Source: Candidatus Krumholzibacteriota bacterium (GTDB lineage: Bacteria > Krumholzibacteriota > Krumholzibacteriia > LZORAL124-64-63). From it: a stretch of DNA of 32,879 nt. Location of the stretch: assembly GCA_024275485.1 (NCBI GenBank), contig JAJRZA010000075.1:1-32879 (forward strand). Reading direction: 5' to 3'. Under the pieces are notes generated by a model. The model saw only the letters and a list, made by a program, of their open reading frames with translations. It had not been told where the DNA came from and did not search any database. Numbering within the stretch: the stretch's first letter is position 1; every line of letters starts with the position of its first letter. Shown here one piece after another: positions 23,477 to 32,738 of the stretch. A program made the position numbers and the translations under genes.

Positions 23477-25063
23477 ATGTGGCGTGTCGGAAACATTATA
23501 TTACTAATTCTGACCCTGACGGCCACCACCGTTGGGGCGGCAACCTTTGAGTTTTTCAAAGATCCCCTGCCGTCCACCTGGGCCAGTTTTGCCTTCGATG
23601 CCGATGGAGACAAACTGGCCTGCAACTATGGCGGCCACCTCTTCCTGTGGTCACCCGAAAGTGGTTTTAAAGATCTCGGCGACGGGCATCCCCAATCCGG
23701 CAGCATCGGAATTTCCGCCGACGGCACCACCATCTGCGCCACACGGGTTCGACCCGCCGACGGCTACCTCAATCCCGCCCTTTGGTCCATGGAAAATGGT
23801 TGGGTTGATTTGGGCCACACCCTGGACGGATTTGTGGAAAACGGTAGCTGGGGCAGCGGTTTCGATTTGAGTGACGACGGCACCGAAGTGGTGGGGCTGG
23901 CCTGGACCAACCAGGGTGGCCAGGCTTTCCACTGGGCCAAAGGCCAGGGTATGAATCGGCTGGCCCCCAACGAAACCGGAAGCACCAGCCGGGCCACGGC
24001 CATCGCCGGCAATGGTTCCCTGATCATCGGGTTTCTGGAGCACCCCCAACACGGCTGCCGACTACCTGTTTTGTGGTTCGCGGACGACCCCAACACTCCA
24101 CTTCATTACGCGGGCCCGGAAGTTAGGGGTGAAGCCCTGGCGGTCAACTCCCAGGGGACCATGGTCGTGGGCTATCATGTTTCCAACCAGGTTGAACAAG
24201 CCCATTACTGGACACCGGTCGACGGTATGGTACCTCTCGGCAACCTGAGCCGTTCCTCCTGGGATCCGAGCCGCGCCACCCATGTCACCGACAACGGAAC
24301 CGTTCTGGGCACCAGCACTCAAACCACCTGGAATGTCACCGAAGTCTTTTTCTGGGATCCTTTCGACGGCATGGTTCGTCTGCAGGATCTTTTGGTTGAG
24401 CAGGGGGCCATTATTCCTGACGATCTCTGGATAAACCAGGTTTTGGCTGTTTCAGGCGACGCCACCAAGCTGTTGGGCTCCTGGCGAAATGCCCAAAATG
24501 AGCAGGGATACTGGATGGCCCAGGCCGACACACGCCAAAAGGGAAGAATCCGCGAATGCCTTGCCAGTCTCGATGGATCCCGACTGGATCTGGATTTTGA
24601 GCTGGCTTTGGCGGACACCGCCCTGCGACCGATTCTGATTGCCGACCGTGATGGCCACCGGTGGGATGTTCCCCTGACTTTCAAAAACCTGACCTGCCGA
24701 GGTACCGACCACGAGGCCAACCTTGGTCGAGCGGGTGAAGTGGTCTATGAATTGACCCTTGAAAGTGAAGGAAAAACGGAAGTTCTGGAACGCTTTTCCA
24801 TTTGGACCGAGAACCCATCGACAGTGAAAAACAGCCTGCTGGGTTCCCTTTCTCTCCAGACCCAAAACAATCAGGCCCTGAACATCAGAATTCAGGGGAA
24901 CGATCACCTGGTTATTTCCAGCACGGACGAATCCGGCCGCTTGATTGTACCTTTGAGCAACCGTGTCTTCGAAGCGGGTTATCACCGAATTCCCTGGAAA
25001 GCACCTGTCTATCGAGGCGCGGGCAAGGTGCCGGGACAATACATCCATATTCAGTGGCAATAA
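23477..25063 (+). CDS. Second secreted HAF-repeat protein
   Basis: This 528-residue protein has a signal peptide (MWRVGNIILLILTLTATTVGA). HAF-type repeats occupy residues ~25-350 (IGISADGTTICATR, FDLSDDGTEVVGLAW, TAIAGNGSLIIGF, LAVNSQGTMVVGYH, HVTDNGTVLGTS, LAVSGDATKLLGSW). A C-terminal beta region of ~160 residues follows. Its end (ESGRLIVPLSNRVFEAGYHRIPWKAPVYRGAGKVPGQYIHIQW) keeps the layout of a FlgD-type Ig module but lacks the NPFNP entry motif, so it is a degenerate or divergent version. ATG 23477 is favoured because a full signal peptide starts there; GGAGG lies 11 nt upstream, a little far. An open frame begins upstream at 23387 without a Met start. A 9-bp inverted repeat (23364-23372 with 23429-23437) lies in its leader. 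Confidence 0.85.
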   Translation: MWRVGNIILLILTLTATTVGAATFEFFKDPLPSTWASFAFDADGDKLACNYGGHLFLWSPESGFKDLGDGHPQSGSIGISADGTTICATRVRPADGYLNPALWSMENGWVDLGHTLDGFVENGSWGSGFDLSDDGTEVVGLAWTNQGGQAFHWAKGQGMNRLAPNETGSTSRATAIAGNGSLIIGFLEHPQHGCRLPVLWFADDPNTPLHYAGPEVRGEALAVNSQGTMVVGYHVSNQVEQAHYWTPVDGMVPLGNLSRSSWDPSRATHVTDNGTVLGTSTQTTWNVTEVFFWDPFDGMVRLQDLLVEQGAIIPDDLWINQVLAVSGDATKLLGSWRNAQNEQGYWMAQADTRQKGRIRECLASLDGSRLDLDFELALADTALRPILIADRDGHRWDVPLTFKNLTCRGTDHEANLGRAGEVVYELTLESEGKTEVLERFSIWTENPSTVKNSLLGSLSLQTQNNQALNIRIQGNDHLVISSTDESGRLIVPLSNRVFEAGYHRIPWKAPVYRGAGKVPGQYIHIQWQ

Positions 25064-25160
25064 TTGATCAACCAAATATTCACTGTTTTTGCTGGACGCA
25101 TGGTATAAAGTCTTCCCATGGTCACGGCATGTTGAAAGTAAAAATTCCCGGCAGGTGTTC

Positions 25161-28100
25161 ATGCGTTGGTTGTTATTAACATTGTTTTGGGTCTTGATCC
25201 TCGCTTTGCTGGTGTCGTCATCCTTTGCCTTGACGCCCCGGTTTGAGCACCTGACCACCGACGATGGTCTGCCCGAAAATTCCGTCCGCTCCATTTTGCA
25301 GGATCACCACGGCTTTCTCTGGTTCGGCACCCACAACGGCCTGGCCCGATACGATGGCTACGGTATGGAAGTCTTCCTCCCGGACCCCGAGGATTCCAAC
25401 AGCATTTTCCCGCGCTTCCTGGTGGCTCTGGCCCAGGATGATACAGGCATGATCTGGGTTGGGTCCTACTCCAACGGTTTGTCCCGGCATGACCCCAGCA
25501 CTGGCCGATTTACCAACTATCGGCCCGATCGCTCCAATCCCGGAGCCCTTCCAGGGGTAAAGGTTGAAAAAATTTGTCCCGCCGACGATGGACTCTGGTT
25601 GGCCCTGGGTGATGCGGGTCTGGTCCGGTTTGATGGTGAAAATTTCCACAGGGTGCCCATCATGCTTCCAGATGGTCCCATGGATCTGGATTCATACCCC
25701 GAACTCTCTTCCCTTTTGGTCACCGAAGACAAAATTTGGGCCGGCACGGTGAATAAAGGGTTGGCCGTTCGCAACCGCAAGGGAGGCAGTTGGCGTTTGC
25801 TTCGCCACGACCCTCAGGATCCCCGCAGTCTTCCCTCAGATTGGATCACAGATATTTTCAAGGACCTGAGCGACCGCATCTGGGTGGCTACCCGTTCCGG
25901 TCTGGCCCTGTATCGTGGTGACGACGGTTTTGAAATCTTTCAGCCCGAAGATCCCAACAGCCCTCAAACTGCACGCAATTATCTGGTAAAAATCGACGCC
26001 GACCAAGGCGGTGACCTGTGGATCGGGTCAGCTGTTGGACTGTATCATTTCGCCCCAAACACCGGCCGGTTCACCCATTTTCCCCACGATCCCAAACACC
26101 CGTCTTCGCCTGTTTTGGGCCCTGCCCTCAGTGTGTTGGTGGATCGCTCGGGCATCATCTGGGCCGGCTCCTGGCACACGGGTCTGAACAAGTACGACCC
26201 CTGGAGCCAAAAATTCGACGTTCTGTTGCATGATGATGAAGATCCGGGCAGCCTGGATGACGATGCCGTCGTCTCCATTTTCGAAGATCGCCAGGGAGTT
26301 CTTTGGGTGGGAACCGGCAGCATGTCTTCGGGCGGAACTTCCGGCGGATTGAATCGGGAAGCCCCAGGTTCCGATCACTTTGAACACATCCCCATGACGG
26401 ATGATCCCACCGTGGGCGTCCATCGATTCAACGCCATTGTCGAAGACCGGGAAGGGCGTTTGTGGCTGGGCTCCAACAAGGGGATTTGGAGGCTCAGCGA
26501 CGACGGGGAAAAGATTATTCGTCCTCCCGAAATTGACCCGGAAATCAAACAACTCAGCCAGGGCTCGGTGATCAGTTTGCTGTTGGATCTGTCGGACCGG
26601 CTTTGGGTATCCATGTGGAACGGCGGCCTGCACCGTTATGATCCACGGACCGAACACTGGGTATCGTACTGGCACGACCCTCGCGACAGCACCTCTTTGA
26701 GCAGCAACGAATTGAGTGCTCTTTGCCTGGATGACCTGGGTCGGGTCTGGGTTGGCACGGACCAATCGGGTCTGCATCTGTACAACCCCGAAACCGATAG
26801 TTTTCGTCGCTTCGCCAGCACCGTGTCTGGTTCCGAAACCGCCACTTCCCTTTTTCCCGCCACCGAAGGCCGGGTATGGGTTGGTTCGTCTGCGGGCGTC
26901 CTCTTGGTATCGGAGGAAAATTGGATTGAGTGGTCGTTTACTTCCCACGATGGTCTGCCATCTGATTTCCTGGGCCGCATCCAGGCCGACAATCGGGGCA
27001 ACCTGTGGGTTTCCACTGCCAAGGGATTGGTCGTGATGAACCCCGATTCCAGGCAATTCACCATCTTTGACCGCCGCGATGGTTTACCCCGCAACGAACT
27101 TTATTTTGCCTCCCATCTGCGGTCCGACGGCCGAATGATGTTCGGTGGACACCACGGCATGATCTCCTTCACTCCCAGCGATGTTCAAAGCAATCCTTAC
27201 CTTCCGAATGTGGTTTTGACCGATTTGGAAGTCGACGACATCAGCCTGGAAATCGGCCCGGGTTCCCCCCTTAAAACCAGTTTGCAGGAAACCAGCGAAG
27301 TGATTTTGCAGCACCAGCAGAACAACATTTCCATCACCTTCAGCAGCCTTCATTTCGCTCACCCCGAACGCAACTCCTACCACTTCCGCCTCGACCCCGA
27401 AGATGAAGATTGGCGCATTGCCGATGAAAGTCACACAGCCCACTATACCAACCTTGATCCGGGCCGCTACCGGTTCGAGGTCAAGGGCAGTAACTCCGAC
27501 GGTGTCTGGAATCCCGAGCCGACCCAGCTGCTGATCACCATCAACCCACCCTGGTGGCAAACCAACCAGGCCGTGGCCCTTTACTTGGTTCTGATTGCCC
27601 TGGTGATCTTTGGGATCTATCGGCAAATCGTATCCCGTGAGCGCATCAACGCCAAGCTTGAGATCAAACGCATGGAAGCGCGCCAGCTCCAGGAACTGGA
27701 CCACCTGAAATCGCGGTTTTTTGCCAACATCTCCCATGAATTCCGCACTCCGTTGACCCTGATCAAGGCTGGAGCCCAGCGTCTCTGGGAAGATTCCGAC
27801 AATCAGGACGACGAGTTGCACGCCATCATGAACCGGAACGCCAACCGCCTCAGCCAACTGATCGAGCAGTTGCTGGATCTTTCCCGGCTGGAGTCGGGGC
27901 ATCTGCCGGTGCGATGGCAACACGGGGACTGGTGCGCTTACCTGCGGGATCTGGTGTCATCCCACAGGACCCTGGCGACCAGCGGGGAAATCGACTTCAA
28001 AACCAGCTGGCCGGACAATCCCGGCCATGGCTGGTTCGATCCTGATGTTCTTGAAAAAGTTGTCGGCAATCTGTTGACCAATGCCCTGAAATTCACGCCT

Positions 28101-29306
28101 CCCGGTGGTGCCATCGAGGTACTTGCCACGGCCGATAATCCTGTTGAGCAAACGGCAGTACCATGCCCCCTCGCATTGCCTGGTGACGAGCCGAAAGAAC
28201 TGCCTGCCCACCGTATCAACCTTGTAGTTCGCAACACCGGGTCATTTATTCCACCCGATCAATTGAACCTGATCTTTGACCGATTTCATCAAATCGCCGG
28301 GCCTGATGGGGGCGACGGCCGGGGCACAGGCATTGGCCTTTCGTTGGTCAAGGAGTTACTGGAGTGGTACGGCGGGACCATCGGGGTATCGAGCGACCCC
28401 GAATCCGGAACCATCTTCAAACTGGTGATTCCTGTTTTTGTGGAAGCGCCCGGGGCTTTCGAACCAGTGGAATATTTTTCTCCTGAAGCATTCACCGATG
28501 AAATCGAGGGGAATGATGAACTCATTGATCTTGATGACAAGGAAAAAACCGACCGACCCACCATACTGGTCGTAGAAGACCATCCGGATTTGCGGACCTT
28601 GATACGGCGGGAACTGTCAGCCGACTACGACCTGTTGGAAGCCCCAGATGGAGCCGTGGGGCTGGAATTGGCCCGTGCGGAAATCCCCGATCTGGTTCTG
28701 ACGGATATCATGATGCCTCAACTGGACGGATATGAACTGTGTCGGCGGCTGAAAACCGACGAACGCACCAACCACATCCCCGTGGTGATGCTGACAGCCA
28801 AAACCGATTCGGAAAGCCGGCTCGCCGGGTTGGAAATTGGTGCCGATGATTACCTGACCAAACCCTTTGAAGTGGCCGAACTGAAGATCCGCCTGGCCAA
28901 CCTGCTGGAACAAAGGCGCCTGCTGACCGAACGCCTTGGCCGCTGGGCGATGGACCCCAAGCGCAAACTTGAGCCGGTGGAATCGGCGGATGAAATATTC
29001 ATTGAAAGAGCAAAGGAAGTGATGGCCGCCAACCTGGAAGACAGCGAGTTCCGGGTGGATGATTTTTGCCGATCCCTGGCCATGAGCCGGACCCAACTGC
29101 ATCGAAAACTGAAAGCCATCACCCATCAGAGCACCGGGGAGTTCATGAGAACCCAACGGTTGTTGCGGGCTGCCGAGTTGTTATCCGGGGGCAGCGGGAA
29201 TGTCACGGAAGTTGCCTACTCGGTTGGCTTCAAGAGCCTTTCCCATTTTGCCAAGGCGTTTCGGGAACAGTTTGGGGTTTCACCATCCGAGTATGGCAAG
29301 TCGTAA
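25161..29306 (+). CDS. Hybrid two-component system protein (sensor kinase, receiver and AraC output in one chain)
   Basis: This 1381-residue protein has the full HTCS layout. An N-terminal signal/anchor (MRWLLLTLFWVLILALLVSSSFA) precedes about 13-14 Reg_prop propeller blades (for example QDHHGFLWFGTHNGLARYDG), enough for two seven-bladed propellers. A Y_Y_Y domain follows (~690-795, ending GRYRFEVKGSNSDGVWN), then a membrane helix (~803-822). The HisKA domain has phospho-acceptor His859 (FFANISHEFRTPL). The HATPase domain has an N-box (NLLTNALKFTPPGG, ~970) and GRGTGIGLSL (~1054). A receiver domain has phospho-acceptor Asp1182 (VLTDIMMPQLDG), and an AraC HTH occupies residues ~1285-1380. It should sense a periplasmic ligand, often a glycan breakdown product in Bacteroidetes, and activate transcription directly. 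I chose ATG 25161 for its signal sequence, with a modest AGG upstream. It lies 97 bp after the HAF gene. Confidence 0.93.
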   Translation: MRWLLLTLFWVLILALLVSSSFALTPRFEHLTTDDGLPENSVRSILQDHHGFLWFGTHNGLARYDGYGMEVFLPDPEDSNSIFPRFLVALAQDDTGMIWVGSYSNGLSRHDPSTGRFTNYRPDRSNPGALPGVKVEKICPADDGLWLALGDAGLVRFDGENFHRVPIMLPDGPMDLDSYPELSSLLVTEDKIWAGTVNKGLAVRNRKGGSWRLLRHDPQDPRSLPSDWITDIFKDLSDRIWVATRSGLALYRGDDGFEIFQPEDPNSPQTARNYLVKIDADQGGDLWIGSAVGLYHFAPNTGRFTHFPHDPKHPSSPVLGPALSVLVDRSGIIWAGSWHTGLNKYDPWSQKFDVLLHDDEDPGSLDDDAVVSIFEDRQGVLWVGTGSMSSGGTSGGLNREAPGSDHFEHIPMTDDPTVGVHRFNAIVEDREGRLWLGSNKGIWRLSDDGEKIIRPPEIDPEIKQLSQGSVISLLLDLSDRLWVSMWNGGLHRYDPRTEHWVSYWHDPRDSTSLSSNELSALCLDDLGRVWVGTDQSGLHLYNPETDSFRRFASTVSGSETATSLFPATEGRVWVGSSAGVLLVSEENWIEWSFTSHDGLPSDFLGRIQADNRGNLWVSTAKGLVVMNPDSRQFTIFDRRDGLPRNELYFASHLRSDGRMMFGGHHGMISFTPSDVQSNPYLPNVVLTDLEVDDISLEIGPGSPLKTSLQETSEVILQHQQNNISITFSSLHFAHPERNSYHFRLDPEDEDWRIADESHTAHYTNLDPGRYRFEVKGSNSDGVWNPEPTQLLITINPPWWQTNQAVALYLVLIALVIFGIYRQIVSRERINAKLEIKRMEARQLQELDHLKSRFFANISHEFRTPLTLIKAGAQRLWEDSDNQDDELHAIMNRNANRLSQLIEQLLDLSRLESGHLPVRWQHGDWCAYLRDLVSSHRTLATSGEIDFKTSWPDNPGHGWFDPDVLEKVVGNLLTNALKFTPPGGAIEVLATADNPVEQTAVPCPLALPGDEPKELPAHRINLVVRNTGSFIPPDQLNLIFDRFHQIAGPDGGDGRGTGIGLSLVKELLEWYGGTIGVSSDPESGTIFKLVIPVFVEAPGAFEPVEYFSPEAFTDEIEGNDELIDLDDKEKTDRPTILVVEDHPDLRTLIRRELSADYDLLEAPDGAVGLELARAEIPDLVLTDIMMPQLDGYELCRRLKTDERTNHIPVVMLTAKTDSESRLAGLEIGADDYLTKPFEVAELKIRLANLLEQRRLLTERLGRWAMDPKRKLEPVESADEIFIERAKEVMAANLEDSEFRVDDFCRSLAMSRTQLHRKLKAITHQSTGEFMRTQRLLRAAELLSGGSGNVTEVAYSVGFKSLSHFAKAFREQFGVSPSEYGKS

Positions 29307-29339
29307 GTTGTGTGAAGATACCTTCAGCACAACCCAGGA

Positions 29340-31535
29340 TCAACAGTCGATGAGTTCATCTTCTTCCAAACAGACCACCCTATCAGATTCTACTCCTGAA
29401 ACGCCCGGTCGGGGATCGTTGGGGGAACGGGTATAAGTTTGCACTTCCATGGAATGAGATCCAGTCTCCAGGGGGAAGCTTTTCTTGCCCTCAACAATTT
29501 CAACCAGGACATTCACCACCGAATACAAAGCCGTGGCCTGGGCGGAGAGTTCCTCGCTGGTTGAGGCGGTCTCTTCCGAGTTCGCGGCATTCGACTGGGT
29601 CAATTGGTCGATCTGGCTCACCGCCTGGGAAAGTTCTCCCATGTTGTTCGACTGTTCGGCGCTTGTCGACTTTACCCGGGAAATCAAATCCCTGAACTCG
29701 GTAACCCCGGAGGAAACTTCTTCCAGAATTTTGCCGACATTGTCGCAGGCAACAAGTCCATTATCACTGTTGGTATTGGATTCATCAATGAGGGTTGCTG
29801 TGTCTTTGGCAGCTTCGGCACAACGACCGGCCAAACTTCGGACTTCTTCGGCCACAACAGCAAACCCCTTGCCGGCATCCCCGGCCCGGGCGGCCTCGAC
29901 GGCAGCGTTAAGGGCCAGAAGGTTGGTCTGGAAGGCGATCTCATCGATTACCTTGATGATTTTTGCCGTCTCCGCCGAAGATTCCTTGATGGACTCCATG
30001 GCCTGGTTCATGCCGGTCATGGCTTCCTGGCCACGATTGCTGACCTGGAAAACCTTGCTGGCCACTTTTTCACCCGACATCGAATCTTCGGCGTTGCTGC
30101 GAGCGGATGAGGAGAGCTCTTCGATGGTTGCGGTGGTCTCTTCCAGGCTGGCAGCCTGCTCCGAGGCACCGGACGCAAGTTGCTGGCTGGCTTCGGACAT
30201 TTGTGCCGAGGCGGAAGAGATCTGACTGGAGCCAGAGCGCAGGGACTCGATGACCTGGTAAATAGGTTTGGTGATCGCCCGGGTCAGGAAAATTCCAATA
30301 CCCATGCCGAGGATTACGGCAATGCCACCGATGGTAATCATTCCCATGGTCTTGGAGGCGGCCATGTCGCTCATTTCCTTCATGGCCGAATCATTGGCTT
30401 CCTTGGCCAAGGTCATGACTTCCTGGGTGAGTGGCTCCACCTTGTAGGAGGCTGTCCGCATTAGGCCGGATAATTCCTGGATGTTGTCGTCTTCAGCCAC
30501 CATTGCATCGAAGGCCTTGGAGTACTGACTCAAGAGTGAATTGATGGTGGCAGAGTACCGATCTTCAAATCCGAGGTCGCCCGCATCAGCACAGCCCTTC
30601 CGCAGGCTTGCGATGGCCTGGTGGGTTTTGTTGACATATTTATCGCGGTTGGAATATTTCCCCTCGGCATCCTTGAAGGAGTACCGCAACATGTAATCCT
30701 TTTCCTGCTTGCGGATTTCCAGTAGAAGGGCTTTTGCTTCCGGTAGATTGGAGGAATTAATGGCCGCTTCCATATCATGGGCCAAGGATCGAAGTTCCTG
30801 GTATGTGGCTTCCTTTTCTTCCGCACCCTTGGCCGAGGCCATGATCGGGATCAAGCTTCGATAGGAATTCAGGGCTGTTCCCTGGATATCCTTCTTCTCT
30901 TTCAGGCACTTGCTGGTGCCCAGAAGTTCGGCATATTTTTCGACCGCACCTTCCCACTTGCCCAAGTATTTGTCCTTACCGGTCAGCTTGTAGTCTTTCT
31001 CGTATCGGCGCACCATCAGAAGGGCCAGCTTTAGATCTTCCAGTTGATAACCGGCCAATTCCTTGGATAGATCATGGGCTGCCTGTCTGAATTCCTTTTG
31101 GCGCCCTTCGTTGTGGGTCAAGCCTTTGCGCTGCCATCCTTCCGCGACTTTGTGAAAAGCCACCTGGTAGTCACCAACCGCAGTTTCGATTTTCTTGGCA
31201 AGAGCGCCCACTTCATCCAAACCGCAAAGGGCGGCGTACTTTTCAATTTCAACTGTGTGGGCGACGAGTGCAGCTACGTTGGCATCCAGTTTGCCTCTGT
31301 ATTTCATGTCACGTCGCGCCAGAAAATCTTTTTCGTTCCTCCGGCATTCCAGAAGTCGACTGTTGACTTTCAGAGCTTGCGAAACGATGGGAACTGATTC
31401 GGTTGTGAGGCGGGTGTAACCGGAGTTGAGTTGAGTAATTCCTTGCCAGCTAATGAAAACCACTACTGCGAGCAGAGTGAGAACCACTGCAAATCCAAGC
31501 ATCAAGCGGGTACCTAGTTTCATTTTTTTCAGCAT
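29340..31535 (-). CDS. Methyl-accepting chemotaxis protein with a helical bimodular-like sensor
   Basis: This 731-residue chemoreceptor has TM1 at residues ~10-30 and a large periplasmic helical sensor (~31-396). TM2 is at ~397-418, followed by a HAMP-like/linker segment and the cytoplasmic signalling domain with the conserved hairpin tip [36 protein letters not shown] (531-566). The sensor contains three copies of the R-[RK]-x-E-K-D-[FY] motif at 65-71, 176-182 and 275-281, which recalls HBM sensors that bind TCA intermediates or related small acids; three copies exceed the usual two. Methylation-helix pairs ([24 protein letters not shown]) are present. The C-terminus (DELIDC) is not a CheR-tethering pentapeptide. 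ATG 31535 has AAAGG upstream. A sigma-28-like promoter lies at 31592-31618. Confidence 0.93.
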   Translation of the reverse strand: MLKKMKLGTRLMLGFAVVLTLLAVVVFISWQGITQLNSGYTRLTTESVPIVSQALKVNSRLLECRRNEKDFLARRDMKYRGKLDANVAALVAHTVEIEKYAALCGLDEVGALAKKIETAVGDYQVAFHKVAEGWQRKGLTHNEGRQKEFRQAAHDLSKELAGYQLEDLKLALLMVRRYEKDYKLTGKDKYLGKWEGAVEKYAELLGTSKCLKEKKDIQGTALNSYRSLIPIMASAKGAEEKEATYQELRSLAHDMEAAINSSNLPEAKALLLEIRKQEKDYMLRYSFKDAEGKYSNRDKYVNKTHQAIASLRKGCADAGDLGFEDRYSATINSLLSQYSKAFDAMVAEDDNIQELSGLMRTASYKVEPLTQEVMTLAKEANDSAMKEMSDMAASKTMGMITIGGIAVILGMGIGIFLTRAITKPIYQVIESLRSGSSQISSASAQMSEASQQLASGASEQAASLEETTATIEELSSSARSNAEDSMSGEKVASKVFQVSNRGQEAMTGMNQAMESIKESSAETAKIIKVIDEIAFQTNLLALNAAVEAARAGDAGKGFAVVAEEVRSLAGRCAEAAKDTATLIDESNTNSDNGLVACDNVGKILEEVSSGVTEFRDLISRVKSTSAEQSNNMGELSQAVSQIDQLTQSNAANSEETASTSEELSAQATALYSVVNVLVEIVEGKKSFPLETGSHSMEVQTYTRSPNDPRPGVSGVESDRVVCLEEDELIDC

Positions 31536-31591
31536 GTCTAAACCTTTCGAACTTGCGCAAACCCAACATCCTCAAAATTGTCCTAGAGAAT

Positions 31592-31618
31592 ATTTCGGGT
31601 TTTCCAGGCCAGACTTTA
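31592..31618 (-). promoter_or_regulatory. Sigma-28 (FliA)-like promoter of the chemoreceptor gene
   Basis: On the minus strand TAAAGTCT, 11 bp, then CCCGAAAT matches the FliA consensus TAAAGTTT-N11-GCCGATAA at 7 of 8 and 5 of 8 bases with exact spacing. It lies about 57 nt before the ATG of a chemoreceptor, the gene class normally read by this sigma factor. Confidence 0.6.
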
Positions 31619-31711
31619 ACAAAATTTCTGTCAAATACGTATTTTCATTACCTCCTAAATCAAGGTATCATAACGTGTTGTTGCCGTTGGTGTTAGGTTG
31701 TCATTATCGTT

Positions 31712-32074
31712 ATGCTCATCCCTACTTGCCAGATAGCCGACCATCCAGGTGGAGGATTGACCAAAGTCGTCGTTGCCTGGAACAAGCGGGGGATATGGGC
31801 GACAAGTCTCCCTATTGAGGATGCATGTTCCAAGTTGTTTTTCGAAGGAGATAAGTTGGCGGGCCTTGAATTCGAATTCAGCACTGGGGACTCTATATCC
31901 CTGCCGAAAACACCACTGGGAGGTGATCAAGGCTCTCTTTTGCATATTTCAGGAATCGGTTATCCACGCCCTGAAGACCGGTTGAGCCGGTCACCCCAAT
32001 TGATTGCGGTAATAAAATTCAATGCTATGATATGGGCAAGTGCATTCAAAACACCACGGCCAAATGGCCGTTGA
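31712..32074 (+). CDS. Doubtful small open frame
   Basis: This 120-residue frame from ATG 31712 includes GGLTKVVVAWNKRGIWATSLPIEDACSKLFFEGDKLAGLEFEF, which looks moderately protein-like. There is no ribosome binding site, a stop codon lies shortly upstream in frame, and the 3' end runs through the sodB promoter and leader hairpin. I recognise no family. It may be a decayed gene or a chance frame. Confidence 0.2.
   Translation: MLIPTCQIADHPGGGLTKVVVAWNKRGIWATSLPIEDACSKLFFEGDKLAGLEFEFSTGDSISLPKTPLGGDQGSLLHISGIGYPRPEDRLSRSPQLIAVIKFNAMIWASAFKTPRPNGR
32004..32031 (+). promoter_or_regulatory. Extended -10 promoter of sodB
   Basis: TTGCGG (32004-32009), a 16-bp spacer and TATGAT (32026-32031), with TGC directly before the -10 box (extended -10). 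Transcription would start about 60 nt before the sodB ATG. Confidence 0.5.
32056..32071 (+). promoter_or_regulatory. Hairpin in the sodB leader
   Basis: ACGGCC (32056-32061) pairs with GGCCGT (32066-32071) around loop AAAT. It lies within the predicted sodB 5' leader, 27 nt before the start codon. It could influence mRNA stability or translation; no specific regulator is recognised. Confidence 0.4.
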
Positions 32075-32098
32075 ACGGAAACCTATGGAGGCGCCATC

Positions 32099-32683
32099 AT
32101 GGCCCATGAACTGCCACAACTGACATTTGAAAAGAACGCCCTGGAACCCCACATCTCGGCCGAGACACTCGAATACCATTACGGCAAACACCACGCTGCT
32201 TATGTGAACAACCTGAATAATCTCATCCCAGGTACCGAATTCGAAACCTTGGGTCTTGAGGATATCATTAAGAAAGCTCCAGCTGGTGGAGTCTTCAACA
32301 ATGCTGCCCAGATCTGGAACCATACCTTCTACTTCACCGGCCTGAGTCCCCAGGGCGGTGGCGAACCCACCGGCAGCCTGGCCGACGCAATCAATAGCTC
32401 CTTCGGCTCTTTTGCGGAATTCAAGGAGGCCTTCAGCAAGTCCGCCGCCACTAACTTCGGCAGCGGTTGGACTTGGTTGGTCAAGAAGGCCGACGGCAGT
32501 CTGGCCATCGTCAATACCAGCAACGCCGGCACTGTGCTGACCACCGACGATACGGCCATCCTGACCATCGACGTGTGGGAACACGCCTACTACGTCGACA
32601 AACGCAACGCCCGTCCGGCCTATATCGAGGCCTGGTGGAATGTGGTGAACTGGGAGTTTGCCGGAGCCAACTTCGGCGGTTGA
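32099..32683 (+). CDS. sodB: Superoxide dismutase, Fe type
   Basis: This 194-residue cytoplasmic enzyme disproportionates superoxide to oxygen and hydrogen peroxide. Metal ligands are visible as His27 (EYHYGKHHAAYV), His75 (IWNHTFYF), Asp158 and His162 (IDVWEHAYYVDKRN). Residues FNNAAQIWNHTFYF and AATNFGSGWTWLV favour iron over manganese. Length matches E. coli SodB (193 residues). GGAGG lies 7 nt before ATG 32099. It is followed by a strong terminator and then by a likely group II intron. Confidence 0.96.
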   Translation: MAHELPQLTFEKNALEPHISAETLEYHYGKHHAAYVNNLNNLIPGTEFETLGLEDIIKKAPAGGVFNNAAQIWNHTFYFTGLSPQGGGEPTGSLADAINSSFGSFAEFKEAFSKSAATNFGSGWTWLVKKADGSLAIVNTSNAGTVLTTDDTAILTIDVWEHAYYVDKRNARPAYIEAWWNVVNWEFAGANFGG

Positions 32684-32705
32684 TTTTTGATCGATTTCGA
32701 GGTGG

Positions 32706-32737
32706 ACGGCGGCTTCCGCAAGGAGGCCGCCGTTTCT
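32706..32737 (+). terminator. Rho-independent terminator of sodB
   Basis: ACGGCGGCTTCC (32706-32717) pairs with GGAGGCCGCCGT (32722-32733), with one wobble, around a GCAA tetraloop. TTTCTC follows. It lies 22 nt after the sodB stop codon. Confidence 0.85.
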
Positions 32738-32738
32738 C

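Larger units (their letters stand above)
31536..32098. other. 563-bp intergenic region between the chemoreceptor gene and sodB
   Basis: This region carries the chemoreceptor promoter on the minus strand (31592-31618), the sodB promoter (32004-32031) and a leader hairpin (32056-32071). In between, 31712-32074 (+) is an open frame of 120 codons with no ribosome binding site and no recognised family. I see no RNA gene. Confidence 0.5.
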
